This document shows positions 1-6,600 of a stretch of DNA of 9,439 nucleotides, in pieces; the stretch's first letter is position 1; every line of letters starts with the position of its first letter. Source of the DNA: Bradyrhizobium sp. Its GTDB lineage: Bacteria > Pseudomonadota > Alphaproteobacteria > Rhizobiales > Xanthobacteraceae. Location: NCBI GenBank assembly GCA_028290165.1, contig JAQGKJ010000261.1, forward strand, positions 1-9,439, given 5' to 3'. The notes beneath the pieces were generated by a model, which was not told where the DNA came from, made no database searches, and was given only the letters and a program-made list of their open reading frames with translations. The translations under genes and the position numbers were made by a program.

Positions 1-442
1 CCGCGCGGACAATCTTGTCATAACCGGTACACCGGCACAGATTGCCGGCAAGCCAAAATCGAACCTCTTCCTCGCTCGGGCGCGGATTCTTCTTCAGCAG
101 CGCATCGGAGGCGACCAGCATGCCAGAGGTGCAGATGCCACATTGCAGCGCCGCCATTTCCAGGAACTTTTGTTGCAGCGGATGCAGCTTCTCGCCCCTC
201 GCCATGCCTTCGATGGTGCGGATCTCATGGCCTTCGGCTTCGGCCGACAGCATCAGGCAGGAACAAACCAGGCGATCGTCCAGCATGATGCTGCACGCGC
301 CGCAATCGCCGGACGCGCAGCCTTCCTTCGAGCCGGTCAGGCCAAGCGGCCCGCGCAACGCGTCGAGCATGGTGTCATCAGGCTCGCACAAGAACTCCAT
401 CGGCTCGCCGTTGATGGTGGTGGAAACATGCAGTTTTGCCAT
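1..442 (-). CDS. Mo-hydroxylase small subunit, (2Fe-2S)-binding, CoxS/XdhC-like (3' end cut by window)
   Basis: Electron-transfer subunit of a cytoplasmic CO-dehydrogenase/xanthine-dehydrogenase-type molybdenum hydroxylase. It passes electrons from the Mo-cofactor large subunit to the FAD subunit. The 147 visible codons hold both expected iron-sulphur domains. The N-terminal plant-ferredoxin-type domain has cysteines 42, 47, 50 and 62 (C-x4-CGAC-x11-C). The C-terminal helical domain has cysteines 101, 104, 136 and 138 (QCGICTSGM, then NLCRCTGY). Family members are about 150-170 residues, so only a short tail is missing. ATG at 442 starts 5 bp after the upstream medium-subunit stop. The GGAGGG in the last codons of that gene lies 11 nt before this ATG and probably serves as ribosome binding site, so the two are likely translationally linked. 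The substrate cannot be told without the large subunit; CO, purines and aromatic or aldehyde substrates are all possible. Confidence 0.93.
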   Translation of the reverse strand, partial: MAKLHVSTTINGEPMEFLCEPDDTMLDALRGPLGLTGSKEGCASGDCGACSIMLDDRLVCSCLMLSAEAEGHEIRTIEGMARGEKLHPLQQKFLEMAALQCGICTSGMLVASDALLKKNPRPSEEEVRFWLAGNLCRCTGYDKIVRA

Positions 443-447
443 GGTCT

Positions 448-1320
448 TCAATTCCCTCCGGCTGCGCGCTGGGCAGCGATGGCAGCGGTGCGCTTGAGCA
501 GCACGCCGGCGATTTTGGTGCGGTAAGCAATCGTGCCGCGCTTGTCGTCGATCGGACGGCAGGCGGCGCTGCAGGCGCCAGCTGCGGCATTCAGCGCCGC
601 ATCGTCGAGCTTGCTGCCGATCAAGGCGTTGGCGGCCTCTTCGACCAGCAGCACGGTCGGCGCCACCGCGCCAAGCCCGACGCGCGCGGCGGTGCAGACG
701 CCATTTTTGAGCGTGAGGCTGACGCCGCAGCCGACCACGGCGATATCCATCTCGGTGCGCGGGATCATGCGCAGGTAAGCATCGGACGATCCCGGCGGCC
801 GTGGCGGCAATGAAAAACTGACGAGGATTTCGCCGGGCAAAAGATTGGTGCGGCCCGGTCCGGCCGGCACTTTTTCGACCGGCATCTCGCGGCGCCCGTT
901 CGGGCCCTGCACGGTGACGACGGCACCCGCCGCGATCATCGCGGGCACGCTGTCGCCGGCCGGCGAGCCATTGCAGAGATTGCCGCCCGCCGACGCGCGC
1001 CCCTGGACCTGGGTGGAACCGATCAGGTTGACCGCCTCCAGCACGCCGGGCCAGACTTTTCCGAAGCGCGGATGCTCGGCCAGGACCGCGCCGGGGACGG
1101 CGGCGCCGACGCGAAAGCCGCCATCGGCGGCTTCCTCGATGGCCGTCATCACGGCGATTTTCTTGATGTCGACGATCAGGCCCGGCCGCACCGCGCCGGA
1201 GCGCATCTGGACCAAAAGATCAGTGCCGCCGGCCAGGATGCGCGCCGCGCTTCCGGCGGCGGCAAATGCGCTGATCGCCTCATCCAGCGTGTGCGGGCTT
1301 AAATATCGGATATCCGTCAT
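448..1320 (-). CDS. Mo-hydroxylase medium subunit, FAD-binding, CoxM/XdhB-like
   Basis: FAD-carrying subunit of the same molybdenum hydroxylase; it takes electrons from the iron-sulphur subunit and hands them to the final acceptor. The 290 residues match the usual length of CoxM-type proteins. The FAD-pyrophosphate motif AGGTDLL is at residues 30-36. The second glycine-rich FAD loop is ASAGGNLCNGSPAGD at 109-123, in the place of the TIGG-type loop of CoxM. The rest fits the FAD_binding_5 plus C-terminal CO_deh_flav_C layout. ATG at 1320 was chosen because the domain begins directly with RYLSPHTLDEAI; a modest GGCGGA lies about 6 nt upstream. It is first of the medium-small pair, and medium-small-large is the classical coxMSL order, so the large subunit is expected just left of the window. 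That order is shared by many paralogues, so CO oxidation should not be assumed. Confidence 0.92.
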   Translation of the reverse strand: MTDIRYLSPHTLDEAISAFAAAGSAARILAGGTDLLVQMRSGAVRPGLIVDIKKIAVMTAIEEAADGGFRVGAAVPGAVLAEHPRFGKVWPGVLEAVNLIGSTQVQGRASAGGNLCNGSPAGDSVPAMIAAGAVVTVQGPNGRREMPVEKVPAGPGRTNLLPGEILVSFSLPPRPPGSSDAYLRMIPRTEMDIAVVGCGVSLTLKNGVCTAARVGLGAVAPTVLLVEEAANALIGSKLDDAALNAAAGACSAACRPIDDKRGTIAYRTKIAGVLLKRTAAIAAQRAAGGN

Positions 1321-1582
1321 GGTCGTTCCGCCGTCTCCCTGATCTGCTCGCGCTGATTTGGTGGTTGCCTTTTTGGGGCTTGCAGATCAGGAGCCTACAG
1401 GGTTAGAGGCGATTGGAACAGCCTCCGGGGTCTGGTTCATATGGCATGCTCCTATGCGCCGAGCGAGGTTGCGCCTGCCATCGTTGTGGGCGGTCACGGG
1501 CTTGTTCCGGTGATGACGTTGTCCTGCTCTGATGCTACGACAAGGCCGCCCTCCAGCGAATTCGCACCCCAACCGGTAACTC
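1321..1582. promoter_or_regulatory. Divergent intergenic region between Mo-hydroxylase operon and lytic transglycosylase
   Basis: The 262 bp between two divergently transcribed genes must contain, or receive, the promoters of both if each is first in its transcript. I cannot pick sigma-70 -35/-10 boxes with confidence, and I see no strong operator palindrome. The only structured item is the short ORF with AGGAG at 1387-1453 on the minus strand. The promoter assignment is inferred from gene orientation alone. Confidence 0.4.
1387..1440 (-). CDS. Possible 17-codon leader ORF upstream of the Mo-hydroxylase genes
   Basis: A short reading frame, MNQTPEAVPIASNPVGS then TGA, lies on the same strand as the medium-subunit gene and ends 66 bp before its ATG. 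Its support is the Shine-Dalgarno-like AGGAG at 1449-1453, placed 8 nt before the ATG. This is a better site than the one in front of the medium-subunit gene itself. The peptide has no run of a single regulatory amino acid, and I see no attenuator hairpin after it. It could be a leader peptide, a remnant, or chance. I do not recognise it. Confidence 0.2.
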   Translation of the reverse strand: MNQTPEAVPIASNPVGS

Positions 1583-2908
1583 ATGCGAAGCTTTTCAACG
1601 GCGCAAATTCTTCTTGGCGCAGCCTTGTTTTCAGTCCTGTGCGGGCCGCAAGCAGCATTGGCGCAACCGGCGGCGGCACCGGCCAGACCGATTGTCGTTC
1701 CAGCCAAACCAGCCACAGCACCCCGCGGCGCATCGTGCCATGGCGGCATGAATTTTGATCGCTTCCTCGCCGATCTGAAGACCCAGGCGGTCGCGGCCGG
1801 CGTGTCGCAGCGGGCGCTCGCGGAGGCTTCGCCCTATCTCGTCTACGACCAGGGCATCGTCAACCGCGACCGCGGCCAGCGCGTGTTCGGCCAGGTGTTC
1901 ACCGCGTTCGCCGGCCGGATGGCCGCGACCTACCGGATGCAGCAGGGCCAGGCCCGGATCAAAACCTACGCCGCGGCCTTCGCGCGCGCCGAGAAGGAAT
2001 ATGGCGTGCCGCCCGCGGTGATCGCCGCCTTCTGGGGCCTCGAAAGCGATTTTGGCGCCAACATGGGCAATTTGCCGACGCTGCGCTCGCTGGTGTCGCT
2101 GGCCTATGACTGCCGCCGCTCGGAGATGTTTGCCAACGAAACCATCGCCGCGCTGAAGATCATCGACCGCGGCGACCTGACGCCGCCGGAGATGGTCGGC
2201 TCATGGGCCGGCGAATTGGGCCAGACCCAATTTCTGCCGACGCATTATTTCAACTACGCGGTGGATTATGACGGCGACGGCCGCCGCGATCTCCTGCACA
2301 GCCCGGCCGACGTGATCGGTTCGACCGCGAACTACATCGCCAACGGATTGAAATGGCGGCGAGGCGAACCGTGGCTGCAGGAAGTGCGGCTGCCGCAAAC
2401 TCTTCCCTGGGACCAGGCCGATCTTACCATCCAATTGCCACGTTCAAAATGGGCGCAATTCGGCGTCACCTACGCGGACGGCAAGGCATTGCCGAACGAT
2501 AACCTGCCGGCCTCGCTGCTGTTGCCGATGGGCCGCACCGGACCGGCGTTTCTGGCCTATCCCAATTTCGCGGCCTACACCGAATGGAATAACTCGCTGA
2601 TCTATTCGACCACCGCTGGCTATCTCGCCAACCGCATCGCCGGCAGCCCGCCGATGCTTCGTCCCCTTGCGCCGGTCGCGCAGCTGCCATTCAACGAACT
2701 GCGCGAGTTGCAGCAGTTACTCGTGCGCGCAGGCTTCAATGTCGGCAAGGTCGACGGCGTGATGGGCCAGCAAAGCCGCAGCGCGGTGAAGGCGATGCAA
2801 ATCAAATACGCCCTGCCCGCCGATTCCTGGCCGACGGCTGAATTGCTGGCGCGGATGCGCGGACCGCGCACGCCGCCGCTGCCAGCCGACGCGTCGGCTG
2901 TGCGCTAG
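1583..2908 (+). CDS. Lytic murein transglycosylase, MltB-like (GH103, SLT_2) with C-terminal PG_binding_1 domain
   Basis: Periplasmic enzyme that cleaves the MurNAc-GlcNAc bond of peptidoglycan non-hydrolytically, leaving 1,6-anhydro-MurNAc ends; used in wall turnover and insertion of envelope machines. Residues 1-27 are a Sec signal peptide ending AALA before QP. There is no lipobox, so unlike E. coli MltB it should be soluble rather than a lipoprotein. A short Ala/Pro linker (28-48) leads into the catalytic domain (about 56-360). The catalytic glutamate is E154 in FWGLESDFG, matching E162 of MltB in its GVETRWG. GSWAGELGQTQFLPTHY (206-222) and DYDGDGRRDL (228-237) are the second family signature. 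Residues 370-425 form a peptidoglycan-binding repeat (LRELQQLLVRAGFNVGKVDG, then QQSRSAVKAMQ). ATG at 1583 gives a complete signal peptide; its ribosome site is weak. The DUF1993 gene follows after 52 bp and may be co-transcribed. Confidence 0.94.
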   Translation: MRSFSTAQILLGAALFSVLCGPQAALAQPAAAPARPIVVPAKPATAPRGASCHGGMNFDRFLADLKTQAVAAGVSQRALAEASPYLVYDQGIVNRDRGQRVFGQVFTAFAGRMAATYRMQQGQARIKTYAAAFARAEKEYGVPPAVIAAFWGLESDFGANMGNLPTLRSLVSLAYDCRRSEMFANETIAALKIIDRGDLTPPEMVGSWAGELGQTQFLPTHYFNYAVDYDGDGRRDLLHSPADVIGSTANYIANGLKWRRGEPWLQEVRLPQTLPWDQADLTIQLPRSKWAQFGVTYADGKALPNDNLPASLLLPMGRTGPAFLAYPNFAAYTEWNNSLIYSTTAGYLANRIAGSPPMLRPLAPVAQLPFNELRELQQLLVRAGFNVGKVDGVMGQQSRSAVKAMQIKYALPADSWPTAELLARMRGPRTPPLPADASAVR

Positions 2909-2960
2909 GCGGCACGCTTCCGATCACGACAGCCACGTCTCCCAACCGAAAGAGCATGAC

Positions 2961-3464
2961 ATGTCCCTCTACGACGCTACCGTTCCCGCCTTCCTGCAGA
3001 TCCTCGGCAGCCTCACCGGCATCCTCAACAAGGCTGAGGCGCAATGCAAAGCGAAGAATATCGCGCCCGAGGTGCTGCTAGGCGCGCGGCTTTATCCGGA
3101 CATGCTGCCGCTGACGCGGCAGATTCAGATTGCCAGCGATTTCGCGGGCAAGACCTGCGCACGGCTCACCGGCTCCGAGGTGCCCTCGACGCCCGACACT
3201 GAAAAGACCTTTGACGAACTGAAGGTCCGGCTCGCCAAGACCATCGATTATGTGAAGACGTTCAAGCCGGCGCAGTTCGAGGGCGGAGAGAACCGCGATG
3301 TCGATTTTCCGATCGGCCCAACGGAACGTATGACGCTGAAGGGACAGATGTACCTCAGCCGCGTCGCCTTCCCGAATTTCTACTTCCACGCCGCCATCGC
3401 CCACGGCATTCTCCGCCACAACGGCGTGGAGATCGGCAAGCGGGATTTTCTGGGGGTGAGTTAG
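2961..3464 (+). CDS. DUF1993 family protein (DinB-like fold predicted)
   Basis: A 167-residue protein of unknown function with no signal peptide or membrane segment, so cytoplasmic. It matches the DUF1993 family along its whole length. It opens with SLYDATVPAFLQILGSL, contains ARLYPDMLPLTRQI (42-55), and ends with the family hallmark PNFYFHAAIAHGILRHNGV (138-156), carrying histidines 143, 148 and 153. The all-alpha pattern resembles the DinB/YfiT-like four-helix-bundle superfamily, whose members often bind a metal through histidines; no activity is established for this family to my knowledge. ATG at 2961 is preceded by a purine-rich GAAAGAG about 8 nt upstream. It lies 52 bp after the transglycosylase gene in the same direction. 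A palindromic repeat begins 8 bp after its stop and may act as the transcript end. Confidence 0.88.
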   Translation: MSLYDATVPAFLQILGSLTGILNKAEAQCKAKNIAPEVLLGARLYPDMLPLTRQIQIASDFAGKTCARLTGSEVPSTPDTEKTFDELKVRLAKTIDYVKTFKPAQFEGGENRDVDFPIGPTERMTLKGQMYLSRVAFPNFYFHAAIAHGILRHNGVEIGKRDFLGVS

Positions 3465-3471
3465 TTATCTT

Positions 3472-3508
3472 GTCATTCCGGGACGATGCGAAGCATCGAA
3501 CCCGGAAT
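3472..3508. repeat. REP-like palindromic element, family A, copy 1 (half-length)
   Basis: Imperfect palindrome just after the DUF1993 stop. The outer arms are ATTCCGGG (3475-3482) and CCCGGAAT (3501-3508). An inner hairpin has CGATGC (3484-3489), loop GAA and GCATCG (3493-3498). Bases 3472-3503 match the reverse complement of 4999-5030 with only two differences in 32, so this is one half of the same dispersed element seen in full at 4931-5030. Such elements are common in Bradyrhizobium-group intergenic DNA. It may also act as a 3' mRNA hairpin, but there is no T-run. Confidence 0.85.
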
Positions 3509-3581
3509 AACAATAATGAGAAGTGGCGCGCGCTTGTAAAGAAACTGGCATTCGCCGCAATGTGATGGGCCGGGCGGTCAA

Positions 3582-3713
3582 ACACCGTTCGGCCGCCAGG
3601 GCGCCGGCTGGGAGATCGCCTGTACTGCGCTGTTTCTGATTTCGAATGAAAAATTCTACGTCAACGCCCATGGGCTGTTCGTCGACCATTTCGGAGGCAT
3701 CGCGCGGGGCTAG
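3582..3713 (+). pseudogene. Decayed C-terminal fragment of a short-chain dehydrogenase/reductase (SDR)
   Basis: One frame reads TPFGRQGAGWEIACTALFLI, then SNEKFYVNAHGLFVDHFGG and a TAG stop at 3711-3713. This follows the C-terminal pattern of classical SDR enzymes: PLGRxGTxWDVAxAALFLASDEAxYVTGxxLxVDGG. No SDR nucleotide-binding motif (TGxxxGxG) or active-site YxxxK is present upstream, and the frame has no suitable start, so only the last 40 or so codons survive. It lies 99 bp upstream of the alkene reductase, a type of gene often found near SDR genes. It is probably a relic of a deleted neighbour and not functional. The left boundary of similarity is uncertain; the frame may shift before 3582. 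Confidence 0.6.
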
Positions 3714-3812
3714 ACTGCGATATCCGAATAGCTCGCGGGATTGCCGCCGCTGCCCGGAATGCACATTTCAACTGTATTCGCCTCTCCTGCAATTTCCTGG
3801 AAACCGCAAAAA

Positions 3813-4916
3813 ATGAGCACGCCGACCAAACTCTTCGAGCCCTACAAGCTTGGCCCCATCACACTCCCCAACCGCCTGGTGATGGCGCCGCTTACCCGCA
3901 ACCGCGCGGTCGCGGGGATGGTGCCCAATCCGTTGGCGACTGAATATTACGGCCAGCGCGCCTCTGCGGGCCTGCTCATCACCGAGGCAAGCCAGGTCTC
4001 GCAGCAGGGTCAGGGTTATCAGGACACGCCCGGCATCTATTCGAAGGAACAGGTCGCGGGCTGGCGCAAGGTCACCAACCGCGTCCACGAACGCGGCGGG
4101 CGGATCTTTATTCAGCTCTGGCATGTCGGGCGCATCTCTCATGTCAGCCTGCAGCAGGATAATCAGGCGCCGGTCGCGCCTTCCGCGATCCGCGCCAACG
4201 GCAAGACATTCGTCAACGGAACGTTCGCCGAAGTATCGGAGCCTCGCGCGCTGACGACAGAGGAAATCCCCGGGATCATCGAGAGCTTCAGGCGCGGCGC
4301 CGCGAACGCGCTGGAAGCCGGCTTCGACGGCGTCGAAATCCATGGCGCCAACGGCTATCTCCTGGATCAGTTCGCCAAGGACGGCAGCAACAAGCGTACC
4401 GACGCCTACGGCGGATCGATCGAGAACCGCGCGAAGTTGATGCTCGAAGTTTCAAAAGTCGTGGCCGCGGAAGCGGGCGCGGAGCGGACCGGCATTCGCA
4501 TTTCGCCGGTGACGCCGTCAAACGACATCTCCGACTCCAATCCGCAGTCGCTGTTCGACTACATCGTCGACCACCTCAATGCGCTAAAACTCGTCTACAT
4601 CCACGTCATCGAAGGCGCGACCGGCGGCCCGCGCGACATTGCACCCTTCGACTACGACGGCCTTCGCAAGCGCTTTAAAGGCGCCTATGTCGCCAACAAC
4701 GGCTATGACTTCGAGCTTGCCAACAAGGTGCTCGCAGCCAACGCGGCCGATCTGATCGCATTTGGAAAACCGTTCCTCGCCAATCCCGATCTGGTCGAGC
4801 GCTTGAAGCGCGGCGCGCCGCTCAACGTCCCGGACAAGGCGACGTTCTACGGCGGCGGCGCCGAGGGCTATACGGATTATCCAGCGCTGGGCGAAGCGCT
4901 CGACGCGGCGCAGTAG
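3813..4916 (+). CDS. Alkene reductase, Old Yellow Enzyme family (NemA/XenB-like FMN enzyme)
   Basis: NAD(P)H-dependent flavoenzyme of the cytoplasm that reduces activated C=C bonds of enones, maleimides or nitro-compounds through FMN. Numbered from ATG 3813, the 367 residues match the roughly 365 of E. coli NemA. FMN and substrate landmarks run in order: NRLVMAPLTRNRA (20-32, with T28 near the flavin), SAGLLITEAS (51-60), FIQLWHVGRISH (99-110, Q101), GFDGVEIHGANGYLLDQF (170-187) with the substrate-binding pair H177/N180 and likely proton donor Y182, DAYGGSIENR (197-206), and the phosphate-binding C-terminal part ending AFGKPFLANPDL (316-327), then ATFYGGGAEGYTDYP. ATG 3813 was preferred to an in-frame ATG at 3741 because family similarity starts at once with KLFEPYKLGPI. 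The natural substrate is unknown. It is probably a single-gene transcript, with a repeat on either side. Confidence 0.95.
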   Translation: MSTPTKLFEPYKLGPITLPNRLVMAPLTRNRAVAGMVPNPLATEYYGQRASAGLLITEASQVSQQGQGYQDTPGIYSKEQVAGWRKVTNRVHERGGRIFIQLWHVGRISHVSLQQDNQAPVAPSAIRANGKTFVNGTFAEVSEPRALTTEEIPGIIESFRRGAANALEAGFDGVEIHGANGYLLDQFAKDGSNKRTDAYGGSIENRAKLMLEVSKVVAAEAGAERTGIRISPVTPSNDISDSNPQSLFDYIVDHLNALKLVYIHVIEGATGGPRDIAPFDYDGLRKRFKGAYVANNGYDFELANKVLAANAADLIAFGKPFLANPDLVERLKRGAPLNVPDKATFYGGGAEGYTDYPALGEALDAAQ

Positions 4917-4930
4917 GCTCCTCCCACGAC

Positions 4931-5030
4931 GTCGTTCCGGGGCGCGCGTCGGCGCGAACCCGGAATCTCGAGATTCCCCGATGTGCAATCGCACATCGGG
5001 GTTCGATGCTTCGTATCGCCCCGGAATGAC
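4931..5030. repeat. REP-like palindromic element, family A, copy 2 (full-length, about 100 bp)
   Basis: A complete compound palindrome. The outer arms are GTCGTTCCGGGGCG (4931-4944) and CGCCCCGGAATGAC (5017-5030), with one mismatch. Inside are the perfect palindrome GGAATCTCGAGATTCC (4962-4977) and a hairpin with 11-bp stem CCCCGATGTGC (4976-4986), loop AATC, GCACATCGGGG (4991-5001). The right end is the inverted counterpart of 3472-3503 (30 of 32 identical). It starts 15 bp after the alkene reductase stop and ends 22 bp before the TPR gene ATG. The TPR reading frame stays open through it, which makes an upstream start at 4981 misleading. Confidence 0.9.
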
Positions 5031-5052
5031 GATTTGTAGTACTGTGCTCGAC

Positions 5053-5865
5053 ATGAGTCAGAGCACCCCCGAAGACATCGTTCGTCGCTCCACCGCTGCC
5101 TTCAATGCGGGCCGGCGCGACGAGGCGCGCCAGCTTTGCAAACAGGGCCTTACCCGCGATCCCGGCGAGCCCATGCTCAATCATCTCCTCGCCGCCGTGC
5201 TGTTTTCCAAGGGCGAGATCGAGGCCGCCCGCGGCCACATCGAGACGAGCCTCGCAGGGCGGCCCGACAATCCCGCCGCGCAGCTGCTCGCCGCGCGCAT
5301 CGCGCGTGCGGCAAAAGATTTTGACGGCGCGCTCGCTCATTTGGATCGAGCGATTGCGATGGCACCGCAGCGCGAAGTGTTTCTCGAAAAGGCGCGCACA
5401 CTGGATCAGGCGGGTCACAGGCCCCAGGCGCGCGAGGCGTGGCAGGCCATTCTCAACATCGTTCCGCAAAACACTGAAGCCGCGGCGCGGCTGGGGCGGT
5501 TGGCATGGGAGGACGGCGACCATGCCACAGCCGTGTCGCTGCTCGAACGCGCCGTGACAGGTGACGCTCCCGCATCGGTCTGGTTCGATCTCGGTCTCGC
5601 CCGCCAGGATGTGCGGGATTACGACAAGGCCGCGAGCGCCTACCGCAGGGCGCTCGAGCTAAAGCCTGATTATGCCGAAGCCGCGCTCAATCTCGGCACG
5701 GTCCTTCAGGAAGCCGGCGATCTCGATAGCGCGATGCACGCGTATCGCGAGGCTTATCGTCTGCGTCCGCAAACCTTCGGCACCATCGCGATGGCGTTGA
5801 CCTCGGCGCCGCACGGCCGGCTGTGGTTAGATGAGACCGCGCTGCGCCGCGCGCTAGGTGGTTAA
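5053..5865 (+). CDS. Tetratricopeptide repeat (TPR) protein
   Basis: A 270-residue soluble protein built almost wholly of TPR helical hairpins, which act as protein-protein interaction scaffolds. The partner is unknown. About seven repeats can be read, near residues 7-40, 41-74, 75-107, 108-138, 142-175, 176-208 and 210-242. The last two are the most canonical (VWFDLGLARQDVRDYDKAAS, with ALELKP; and EAALNLGTVLQEAGDLDSAM). The tail APHGRLWLDETALRRALGG departs from the repeat pattern. There is no signal peptide or transmembrane segment. ATG 5053 was chosen because the in-frame ATG at 4981 lies inside a palindromic repeat; a GTG at 5044 is an alternative, and neither has a clear Shine-Dalgarno. 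The stop TAA (5863-5865) lies inside the 3' end of the convergent DUF6065 gene, so the two overlap by 12 bp tail to tail. Confidence 0.88.
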   Translation: MSQSTPEDIVRRSTAAFNAGRRDEARQLCKQGLTRDPGEPMLNHLLAAVLFSKGEIEAARGHIETSLAGRPDNPAAQLLAARIARAAKDFDGALAHLDRAIAMAPQREVFLEKARTLDQAGHRPQAREAWQAILNIVPQNTEAAARLGRLAWEDGDHATAVSLLERAVTGDAPASVWFDLGLARQDVRDYDKAASAYRRALELKPDYAEAALNLGTVLQEAGDLDSAMHAYREAYRLRPQTFGTIAMALTSAPHGRLWLDETALRRALGG

Positions 5866-6567
5866 GCGCCCGCGCCGCGCGCGAAAGCGCTTGCGATAAA
5901 CGCCGGGAGTGGTCAACACCTCGCTGACGGTCTTCGCATAGGCGGCCTTGTGAGGCTCGTCGAAGCATTCGAATTCAAGCCGAGGTGCGGGGCGCGGAAC
6001 CGCAAAACACTGCGCCACCGGCGTGCCCTTTTTCAATACACCCGAAAAATCGGGCGCCATCCAAATCGCCGGAAAGTTGATGCCGCCGTCGTGAAAGCGA
6101 TCGGCATCGACCAGCCCTGAAATCAAGCGAAACGGCAGGTCGTCGCGATTCACGGGATGCGTGGCAAACAGCGACCAGCCGGGCTCTAGTTCGATGGTCC
6201 AAAAACTGTTGAATTTGATCGCGGCCTGCCCGTGTCTCGCAAACGGCGCATCCGGAAACTGGGCTGGGACATGGAAGCTCAGGGGAGCGCGCGGGTGGCC
6301 TGAGGTCTGCGGTTCCGGAATGTTCCAATCCCATGAAAACGAACCGCTGTTGACGGTGACATCGCAGGGCAGCAGCACCAGCACGCCATAGGCAATCGCG
6401 TCGACAAAGGGCGGGCATTGCTTGACGGTACGTATTTCGCGGCCGTGGATTTCTGAATGCGCTTTTGCGGGCATGGCGCGGAGCCAATCCGGCAGCAAGC
6501 TGCGCGCGGGAACCGGCCGCGGCAGGTGATCTGATAATGCCGGGTCGCAGCGAAAGATCATGCGCAT
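5854..6567 (-). CDS. DUF6065 family protein
   Basis: A 237-residue protein of unknown function, without signal peptide or membrane segments. It fits the DUF6065 family along its length: an N-terminal LPRPVPARSLLPDWLRAMP (15-33), EIRTVKQCPPFVDAIAYG (44-61), a central KFNSFWTIELEPGWSLFATH (118-137) followed by PVNRDDLPF and GLVDADRFHDGGINFPAIW (151-169), then GTPVAQCFAVPR (181-192) and a basic C-terminus GVYRKRFRARRGR. The pattern of short beta-strands with Pro/Gly turns suggests a beta-rich, possibly cupin- or jelly-roll-like fold (inference). ATG 6567 is well supported: GAGGAG lies 7 nt upstream. An in-frame extension to 6825 would run through a repeat and a terminator and is not real. The gene converges on the TPR gene and overlaps its last 12 bp. 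No neighbour suggests a pathway. Confidence 0.85.
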   Translation of the reverse strand: MRMIFRCDPALSDHLPRPVPARSLLPDWLRAMPAKAHSEIHGREIRTVKQCPPFVDAIAYGVLVLLPCDVTVNSGSFSWDWNIPEPQTSGHPRAPLSFHVPAQFPDAPFARHGQAAIKFNSFWTIELEPGWSLFATHPVNRDDLPFRLISGLVDADRFHDGGINFPAIWMAPDFSGVLKKGTPVAQCFAVPRPAPRLEFECFDEPHKAAYAKTVSEVLTTPGVYRKRFRARRGRLTT

Positions 6568-6600
6568 AGCAAAACTCCTCAAGTCGGAGGCGATGATAGC

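Larger units (their letters stand above)
3465..3812. other. 348-bp intergenic stretch between DUF1993 and alkene reductase genes
   Basis: It contains, left to right, the family A palindrome copy (3472-3508), about 70 bp with no feature I can name, the SDR relic (3582-3713), and about 100 bp directly upstream of the alkene reductase ATG that should hold its promoter. I cannot identify convincing -35/-10 boxes or an operator there. An in-frame upstream ATG at 3741 would add 24 residues to the reductase, but that extension does not resemble the family. Confidence 0.6.

Noticed and set aside
3465..3764. A 99-codon minus-strand frame in the gap before the alkene reductase
   Set aside because: It is antisense to the SDR relic and its last part runs through the family A repeat; no ribosome site or family resemblance was seen.
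3741..3812. Upstream ATG giving a 24-residue N-terminal extension of the alkene reductase
   Set aside because: The extension has no family similarity, and the ATG at 3813 gives the standard length and the normal N-terminus.
3768..4343. A 191-codon minus-strand frame opposite the alkene reductase
   Set aside because: Antisense shadow of a clear OYE-family gene, with no motif of its own.
4931..5030. Reading the tandem hairpins as a CRISPR array or an intrinsic terminator
   Set aside because: There are no evenly spaced direct repeats with unique spacers and no T-run after the stems; the inverted copy at 3472-3508 shows it is a dispersed palindromic repeat.
4981..5052. Upstream ATG for the TPR gene
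   Set aside because: The extension is encoded by the right half of a dispersed palindromic repeat, so the open frame there is accidental.
4822..5523. A 233-codon minus-strand frame across the reductase end, repeat and TPR gene
   Set aside because: It crosses a palindromic repeat and is antisense to two well-supported genes; the translation is arginine/alanine-rich with no recognisable domain.
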